NCBI GenBank assembly: GCA_964560565.1
Contig: CAZLMF010000023.1
Coordinates: forward strand, 1 to 20,490
Source of the DNA: CAZLMF01 sp964560565
GTDB lineage: Bacteria; Bacillota; Clostridia; Oscillospirales; Ruminococcaceae
Direction: 5' to 3'
Length of the DNA stretch: 20,490 nucleotides
Part shown: one piece after another, positions 15,649 to 20,490 of the stretch
How the letters are laid out: the number at the start of each line of letters is the position of its first letter
How positions within the stretch are numbered: position 1 is the first letter of the stretch
Notes under the pieces: generated by a model
Told to the model about the DNA's origin: nothing
What the model saw: the letters and a program-made list of their open reading frames with translations, nothing else
The model's database searches: none
Position numbers and translations under genes: made by a program

Positions 15649-15981
15649 ATGTTCAAGCTGCAAAAAAAGCGTAAAGCCCTAAATAAAAGCGGCTTTACAC
15701 TTATTGAAACTCTTGTGACACTTGCGATATTCGCTATATTAGCACTCATAGTCACTACTTTATTTATGGGAGCAATGAGGCAGCAAACCCTAACGAAAAA
15801 AACCGACGATCAGCTAAACAACCAAATCGTTGACGCTGAAACTAAGAACGTTAGCGGCACTGACATTAATCTAACATACAGATTTCCCGTCATAGGAACC
15901 GATGTAAACGTTAGCGGAAAGGTCGGCAATGCAGGCGATTCAAGCGATGAACAGAGGCTGGATATAATTATTATACCATAA
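15649..15981 (+). CDS. Short type IV prepilin-like minor pilin
   Basis: A 110-residue prepilin with a classical class III leader: a basic N-terminus, KSG|FTLIETLVTLAIFAIL with cleavage after Gly15, Phe at +1 and Glu at +5 (Glu20), then a hydrophobic helix to about 40. The mature globular part is only about 70 residues and has no Cys. It ends in a short hydrophobic strand (LDIIIIP). AAGGAGG at 15635-15641 sets the start. The frame is open further upstream into the previous gene, but nothing supports that. Substrate of the PilD encoded nearby. Its position between the PilX-like gene and another prepilin fits a minor-pilin (PilV/PilW/PilE-like) set that primes pilus assembly. Confidence 0.85.
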   Translation: MFKLQKKRKALNKSGFTLIETLVTLAIFAILALIVTTLFMGAMRQQTLTKKTDDQLNNQIVDAETKNVSGTDINLTYRFPVIGTDVNVSGKVGNAGDSSDEQRLDIIIIP

Positions 15982-16016
15982 AGCTAAACTGCGAAGGCTT
16001 ATGAGAAGGAAATGAT

Positions 16017-16553
16017 ATGAAAACTACTTGGCTCAAAGCAAAAGGCAAGGGTGGTTTTACTCTTGTTGAAATAATGGTTGTGGTTGCTGTGGTAGCTATA
16101 TTGCTCCTTGGCATGATGGCAATGCTGATGCCTATATTTCGTCATTTTGGGCAAACTAAGCACATTTCCGATGCAAAGGCAATTGCGGATACCTCATACA
16201 CAACGATTATGAATAGAATTAAGGTCGCAAATGAGCTATGGGTGAATGAAGCCTTAGGTGAGCCTAAGTACATACGCATTAGCTCAAACAAGATTGAATG
16301 CGATAACTATACACTCGATGAGGACTATTTTGGGGACTACACAATTGAGGTAAAAATGTCATTTTCCCGTCCGGAGGTTGAAATATCCATAACAGTGTTT
16401 GACGCTCAGGGCGAAAGCATTTATACCACTCAAGGCACTAAGCTTCGCCTCGATAACTTTGACAGCCGTGTTGAAGGTGCAAGCGCAAGAGCGTTCCCCT
16501 CAGCCACTGACGTTATCAACCCATCAATAGAATACAAGCTTTTTACACCTTAA
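16017..16553 (+). CDS. Type IV prepilin-like minor pilin
   Basis: A 178-residue prepilin: GKGG|FTLVEIMVVVAVVAILL, with cleavage after Gly13, Phe at +1 and Glu at +5 (Glu18). A pilin head of about 140 residues follows and contains one Cys. AGAAGGA at 16004-16010 precedes the ATG. It is the last gene of the plus-strand run that begins with pilC. Its stop overlaps the stop of the convergent pilD by 3-4 nt, and no terminator hairpin fits in that space. Processing by PilD and insertion into the pilus or pilus tip follow from family knowledge. Which minor pilin class it belongs to cannot be decided. Confidence 0.87.
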   Translation: MKTTWLKAKGKGGFTLVEIMVVVAVVAILLLGMMAMLMPIFRHFGQTKHISDAKAIADTSYTTIMNRIKVANELWVNEALGEPKYIRISSNKIECDNYTLDEDYFGDYTIEVKMSFSRPEVEISITVFDAQGESIYTTQGTKLRLDNFDSRVEGASARAFPSATDVINPSIEYKLFTP

Positions 16554-17287
16554 CGTATAATCAACCCTATGTACCATGTAATAAGCGGTTCACCTATGAT
16601 TGCACCTGCCGCAAGCCCCAATGAAAGAAACGGACCAAAGGGCATTTTGCGCTTGTGGGTAATGAGTTTGTAGGCAACTCCGACACATGCACCGACTACA
16701 ATGGCGATTAGAGCCCCTGTAAGGACTCCTTTCCACCCCAGAAGCAACCCCGACACAGCTAGTAGCTTAATATCTCCGCCTCCGAATCCCCCTGTAAATA
16801 GCGATATTAGCAGGAATGGAACGCTTACACATACTAAGCCAATCAACCTATCAAGTATGCTTATTTCGGGGACTAGAAGCACTGAAGCTACAGATAGAGC
16901 AATAATGATTATATGAGCACCGTTTGGTATTTCCATGGTGTCTAAGTCGATAAAGGAAACCACTATAAGTACAGCATAAAAAAGTGCAGTAATTATACCC
17001 CTTGCGGACACACCAAAGGCGGCGTATGCCAGCGTGAATATACATCCGCATAGCAACTCAACCAAAGCATATCTTGGCGAAATTCGCACCTTGCAGCTTT
17101 TACATTTACCACGCAGGAAAAGGTAGCTTATCACAGGGATAAGCTCCGTTGCACCTAAGGTTTTACCGCAGTTTGTGCAGTGGGATCTGCCACGAGCGAC
17201 AGATTCACCCTTAGGGATTCGGTATATACAAACATTCAAAAAGCTGCCTATTATTACTCCTAGTATAAATGACATAAGCAGAGACAT
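16550..17287 (-). CDS. pilD: Prepilin peptidase / N-methyltransferase
   Basis: Bifunctional membrane enzyme that cuts prepilin leaders after Gly and methylates the new N-terminal Phe. The 245-residue protein shows the N-terminal GSFLNVCIYRIP motif (14-25), the tetra-Cys zinc site CTNC (37-40) and CKSC (62-65), and the two aspartate motifs of this protease family: FIDLDTMEIPN (catalytic Asp at 114) and GGGD (Asp172). Multiple transmembrane helices are evident. The start at 17287 is set by AAAGGAG at 17296-17302; the frame extends to 17323 without a site. It is the only pilus gene on the minus strand and is divergent from pilB. Its substrates are the four prepilin-like proteins in this window. 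Confidence 0.95.
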   Translation of the reverse strand: MSLLMSFILGVIIGSFLNVCIYRIPKGESVARGRSHCTNCGKTLGATELIPVISYLFLRGKCKSCKVRISPRYALVELLCGCIFTLAYAAFGVSARGIITALFYAVLIVVSFIDLDTMEIPNGAHIIIIALSVASVLLVPEISILDRLIGLVCVSVPFLLISLFTGGFGGGDIKLLAVSGLLLGWKGVLTGALIAIVVGACVGVAYKLITHKRKMPFGPFLSLGLAAGAIIGEPLITWYIGLIIR

Positions 17288-17291
17288 TTCT

Positions 17292-17320
17292 TTCACTCCT
17301 TTAGCTATTAAAGCTATAAT
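17292..17320 (+). promoter_or_regulatory. Candidate promoter for pilB-pilT, in the divergent pilD/pilB region
   Basis: TTCACT (17292-17297) and a perfect TATAAT (17315-17320) are 17 nt apart. The leader to pilB would be about 60 nt. On the opposite strand TAAAAT (17324-17329) with ATGAAA (17346-17351, 16-nt spacer) is a weaker candidate for pilD. The two would overlap. Confidence 0.5.
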
Positions 17321-17388
17321 CATATTTTACCACATGTTTTGTTTTTTTCATAGAGTGCATGGATTTTGCGAACAAAGGGAGACGACAG

Positions 17389-19074
17389 ATGAAGAATATT
17401 CCTATTGGACAACTTTTAATCGAGAACAACCTCATAACAACCGAGCAACTTGAGCATGCCCTTGAAATTCAACGTCAATCAAAGGGTAAGATGCTCGGGG
17501 ATATTATAGTAGAGCTTGGAATGGTGACAGAGGAGCAATTTGCGCAAGCACTTGCCACCCGTCTTAAAGTGCCTTATATTGACCTTAACGCCATGCCTAT
17601 TTCTGTGGAAGCGATTATGAAAATTCCCGAGGCAATGGCTAAAAAGCACAATGTCCTTGCTATTGCAATAAATAATCGTAGACTTACAATTGCAACAAAT
17701 GACCCTGTGAACTTCTATGCCTTTGAGGAGATAAAAGCAATTTCAGGCATGGACTACAATCCTGTCCTTTCGGGTAAAACAGCAATCAAAAATGCAATTG
17801 ACAAGGTTTATTCCATGTCAAGCCTTGATAGCGCAGTAAAAGACCTCAACAATGAGTACATCTTAGGCGATGAGTACGCAACCCTTGATGAAGCATCTCT
17901 CTCTGATGATAGGATAGAGAGTGCGCCTGTTGTTAAGCTTGTAAATACCATTATCGAGAACGCTTTCAGGGCAAATGCCTCAGATATACATATTGAGCCT
18001 TTGCGCACAAAGACAAAGATAAGAATTCGCATTGACGGCGATTTGGTTGACCAAATGGAAGTATCAAACGCAGTTCATACTTCCCTCATCACCAGAATTA
18101 AGATTCTTGGCGGCATGAATATTGCCGAAAAGCGTATCCCTCAGGATGGCAGATTCGAGTTCCATTCGGGTAACTCAAAGCTTGATGTCCGTGTGTCAAG
18201 CCTTCCAACTGTGAACGGCGAGAAAGTAGTTATTAGGATATTAAGCATGGGCGGTGGGGCGGTACGCAAGATAACTGAGCTTGGTATGACTGATTACAAC
18301 TATGAAATGTTCAAAAGTATTATCAAATCCCCCCATGGAATGGTGCTTGTAACAGGCCCCACGGGCAGCGGTAAAACCACAACACTTTATGCAGCACTCG
18401 GCCAGCTTGCAAAGCCTAACGTAAACGTTATCACCGTTGAAGACCCTGTTGAGAAGCAGCTTGAGGGAATAAACCAAGTGCAGGTCAACTCCAAGGCAGG
18501 GCTTACATTTGCAGCAGGACTTCGCTCGATTTTGCGACAAGACCCGGACATAGTAATGATAGGTGAGATTCGTGACGGTGAAACCGCTGAAATCGCTGTT
18601 CGTGCTGCTATTACAGGGCATATGGTGCTTTCAACCCTGCATACCAATGATGCCGCTTCCACGGTTATGCGCCTTGTGGATATGGGCATTGCGCCCTATC
18701 TGGTTGCATCCTCTCTTGTGGGCGTTGTTGCACAGCGACTTGTTAAGCTGCTTTGCCCTGAATGCCGCAGGGAAGCAACTGCAAGCGTAGAGGAAATGGA
18801 AATGTTAGGAGTTAGTAAACCATGCAAGATTTACGAGCCGACAGGATGCTCAAAATGCAACTCAACTGGCTACCGCTCCAGAACTGCAATTCATGAGATT
18901 ATTGTTTTATCAAGCGACATAAAACAGCTTATAATCGAAGGCACCTCCGCTGAAAAAATAGCCGAGCGTGCGTGCAAAAACGGGACAAGACTACTTAGGG
19001 ACAATGTAGCGGAGATGGTGCTTGAAGGCAAGACCAGCATGAGCGAGCTTATACGTGCAACTTATTCAGTATAA
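17389..19074 (+). CDS. pilB: Type IV pilus extension ATPase PilB (GspE family)
   Basis: Cytoplasmic hexameric ATPase that drives pilin polymerisation through PilC. The 561-residue protein has an N-terminal MshEN/GSPII_E_N domain (about 1-145, with the two IGQLLIENNLIT and LGDIIVELGMVT repeats). The motor core follows: ASDIHIEP (197-204), RIPQDGR (249-255), Walker A GPTGSGKT (323-330), Asp box VEDPVE (350-355), Walker B RQDPDIVMIGEIRD (383-396) and His box TLHTNDA. The zinc site is Cys456/459 and Cys487/490. MshEN domains in this family can bind cyclic di-GMP; whether this one does is not decided here. ATG 17389 is backed by AAAGGGAGA at 17374-17382. pilT follows after 21 nt. Confidence 0.95.
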   Translation: MKNIPIGQLLIENNLITTEQLEHALEIQRQSKGKMLGDIIVELGMVTEEQFAQALATRLKVPYIDLNAMPISVEAIMKIPEAMAKKHNVLAIAINNRRLTIATNDPVNFYAFEEIKAISGMDYNPVLSGKTAIKNAIDKVYSMSSLDSAVKDLNNEYILGDEYATLDEASLSDDRIESAPVVKLVNTIIENAFRANASDIHIEPLRTKTKIRIRIDGDLVDQMEVSNAVHTSLITRIKILGGMNIAEKRIPQDGRFEFHSGNSKLDVRVSSLPTVNGEKVVIRILSMGGGAVRKITELGMTDYNYEMFKSIIKSPHGMVLVTGPTGSGKTTTLYAALGQLAKPNVNVITVEDPVEKQLEGINQVQVNSKAGLTFAAGLRSILRQDPDIVMIGEIRDGETAEIAVRAAITGHMVLSTLHTNDAASTVMRLVDMGIAPYLVASSLVGVVAQRLVKLLCPECRREATASVEEMEMLGVSKPCKIYEPTGCSKCNSTGYRSRTAIHEIIVLSSDIKQLIIEGTSAEKIAERACKNGTRLLRDNVAEMVLEGKTSMSELIRATYSV

Positions 19075-19095
19075 AGAAATAAAGGTGTGATACCA

Positions 19096-20163
19096 ATGAT
19101 AGTTACCGAAATGCTTGCAAAGGCAAGGGAAATGGGTTGTTCAGATGTGCACCTTACCGTGGGACTGCCCCCAATGGGCAGGCTAAACGGAAGTTTAATC
19201 CCATTCGAGGGCATAATATGCGAGAACAACGCTATAAAGCTTGTAGTTGACGAAATATTACCTGCTCGCCTTATAGACAAGCTTAAATCTGATGAGGATT
19301 GCGACTTTAGCTATCTTTCGCCTCAAGGTTTCCGTCACAGGGTGAATGTATACCGCCAAAGGGGCTGCTATGCGGTGGCAATTAGACTGCTAAACGACAG
19401 TATTCCTACATTGAAACAGCTTGCACTTCCAGAAATACTTGGCAAGCTATCGCTAATGCCCAGAGGGCTTGTGCTGGTTACAGGGCCAACGGGTAGCGGT
19501 AAATCCACCACCCTTGCGGCAATGATTGACCACATAAACAATCAGCGTAACAGCCATGTGCTTATTGTGGAAGACCCGATTGAGTATGTCCATGAGCATA
19601 AGAAGTGCATGATAAATCAGCGTGAAATAGGCACTGACGTTGAAAGCTTTTCCCTTGCATTGCGCTCGTCCTTGCGTGAAGACCCCGATGTTATACTGGT
19701 AGGGGAGATGCGTGACTTTGAGACCATAAGTGCCGCCATTACAGCGGCGGAAACAGGGCATTTGGTCATGTCCACACTTCACACCACCGATGCGGCGTCA
19801 ACTATTGACCGTATTATCGACGTTTTCCCTCCTCATCAGCAGCAGCAAATCCGAGCACAGCTTGCAGGGGTGCTTGTTGGGATTATATCGCAGCAGCTTG
19901 TCCCACGTGCCGGCGGCAAGGGGAGAGTTGCGGTGCTTGAAATTCTTGTTGCCACTGATGCAATTGCGAACATGATAAGGGACAACAAGGTGCATCAGAT
20001 ACCCAACGCAATTCAAACAGGCAGAAGCGTTGGAATGCAGGGCAGGGACTTTGAGCTTGCAAGGCTTGTGCGTGAGGGTGTAATCGAGGAGCATGAGGCA
20101 TTGCAAAGATGCTCAAGCCCAGAGGATTTCAAGCGGTTCAAATCGGCACCAATTTCATTTTAA
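19096..20163 (+). CDS. pilT: Type IV pilus retraction ATPase PilT
   Basis: Hexameric ATPase that depolymerises the pilus and powers twitching. The 355-residue length is typical. Motifs are SDVHLTVGLPP (16-26), Walker A GPTGSGKS (130-137), Asp box VEDPIEY (158-164), Walker B REDPDVILVGEMRD (194-207), His box TLHTTDA, and the PilT-specific C-terminal AIANMIRD followed by KVHQIPNAIQTG (289-309). This variant of the AIRNLIRE box separates it from PilB. It lacks the Cys4 zinc site of PilB. ATG 19096 has AAAGGTG at 19081-19087; GTG codons further upstream are in or before that site and less likely. It is probably co-transcribed with pilB. Its presence predicts a retractable pilus. Confidence 0.95.
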   Translation: MIVTEMLAKAREMGCSDVHLTVGLPPMGRLNGSLIPFEGIICENNAIKLVVDEILPARLIDKLKSDEDCDFSYLSPQGFRHRVNVYRQRGCYAVAIRLLNDSIPTLKQLALPEILGKLSLMPRGLVLVTGPTGSGKSTTLAAMIDHINNQRNSHVLIVEDPIEYVHEHKKCMINQREIGTDVESFSLALRSSLREDPDVILVGEMRDFETISAAITAAETGHLVMSTLHTTDAASTIDRIIDVFPPHQQQQIRAQLAGVLVGIISQQLVPRAGGKGRVAVLEILVATDAIANMIRDNKVHQIPNAIQTGRSVGMQGRDFELARLVREGVIEEHEALQRCSSPEDFKRFKSAPISF

Positions 20164-20183
20164 GCAAAGGTTTAACGGTATAA

Positions 20184-20213
20184 AGCGGTTAACTGCTAGA
20201 AAATAAGACCGCT
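20184..20213 (+). other. Small inverted repeat in the pilT-pilin spacer
   Basis: AGCGGT (20184-20189) and ACCGCT (20208-20213) can pair around an 18-nt loop. No T-run follows, so it is not a classical terminator. It could be an mRNA processing or stabilising hairpin before the highly expressed pilin gene, or chance. I see no convincing promoter in 20164-20245. Confidence 0.25.
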
Positions 20214-20245
20214 GATATATAAAAATTATATGGGAGGATTTTATA

Positions 20246-20490
20246 ATGACAAAGTTAATAACAAGGCTCAGAAAGAGCAAAAAGGGATTCACGCTGGTAG
20301 AGTTACTAGTTGTAATTGCAATCATAGGAGTACTCATGGCAATACTTATCCCTACAGTAACAAACTTCATAGGTGACGCAAGGCAGACTGCGGCAGATTC
20401 AGGTGCAAACAACATTTATAATGTTGCAACCGCATATCAAGCTAAGCGTATAGGCGATAATTTAAAGCCGATAACTGCCGATAAACTTTT
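20246..20490 (+). CDS. pilA: Type IV pilin, probable major pilin, truncated by window end
   Basis: The first 81 codons of a prepilin. It has a basic leader, KKG|FTLVELLVVIAIIGVLMAI with cleavage after Gly14, Phe at +1 and Glu at +5 (Glu19), and the long helix continuing to about 68. This is the closest of the four pilin-like proteins to the major pilin consensus. GGGAGG at 20232-20237 is well spaced. Its place directly after pilB-pilT suits a structural subunit. The globular head and stop codon lie outside the window, so major versus minor status is inferred from the leader alone. Confidence 0.88.
   Translation, partial: MTKLITRLRKSKKGFTLVELLVVIAIIGVLMAILIPTVTNFIGDARQTAADSGANNIYNVATAYQAKRIGDNLKPITADKL

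Noticed and set aside
15198..15755. 185-codon minus-strand frame antisense to the PilX-like gene
   Set aside because: No site or domain; it crosses two well-supported genes.
20184..20213. Inverted repeat after pilT as an intrinsic terminator
   Set aside because: Six-bp stem, long loop and no T-run.
1..20490. CRISPR arrays, tRNA or rRNA genes, insertion sequences, prophage or toxin-antitoxin genes
   Set aside because: Looked for on both strands; no regularly spaced repeats, cloverleaf candidates, transposase motifs or phage genes were seen.

Overview
The window looks like chromosomal DNA of a strictly anaerobic, single-membrane Bacillota (Clostridia-type) bacterium. Most genes have strong AGGAGG-type ribosome binding sites. 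An electron-bifurcating NfnAB pair sits beside rubrerythrin. The type IV pilus genes show no outer-membrane secretin (PilQ) or PilP. There is also a cobalamin riboswitch and Bacillota-type GH2 and RlmA enzymes. Two runs of exactly 100 N (7622-7721, 11222-11321) mark it as a scaffolded draft, probably metagenomic. Assignment below class level would be a guess.

Left part (1-5255): the 3' portion of a YtcJ-like amidohydrolase; nfnA-nfnB, which have an 8-nt overlap and are preceded by a striking 22-position hairpin in the presumed 5' leader; rubrerythrin; a 30-bp palindromic terminator shared with the convergent 23S rRNA methyltransferase rlmA on the minus strand; and an intergenic region with divergent promoters, one of them overlapped by a 16-bp perfect palindrome.

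Middle (5256-10607): a GH2 glycosidase whose 3' end is lost in the first gap; a strong terminator; and on the minus strand a small membrane-anchored DUF4430 protein. That protein is controlled by a cobalamin riboswitch with a consensus sigma-A promoter and its own intrinsic terminator. Back to back with it on the plus strand are deoD (purine nucleoside phosphorylase) and rmuC.

Right part (10696-20490): a type IV pilus locus in the order pilC (interrupted by the second gap), a pilM-pilN fusion, a pilO-like gene, a PilX-like minor pilin with a repeat-built passenger, two further prepilins, prepilin peptidase pilD on the opposite strand, pilB, pilT, and the start of a probable major pilin. Together these encode the inner-membrane platform (PilC, PilMN, PilO), the extension and retraction motors (PilB, PilT), the processing enzyme (PilD) and at least four pilin-like substrates. 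This is nearly a full monoderm pilus machine.

The points most worth attention are the B12-riboswitch/DUF4430 unit, the nfnAB leader hairpin, the PilMN fusion and the solenoid-like PilX protein. I see no CRISPR array, tRNA, rRNA, insertion sequence or phage gene.
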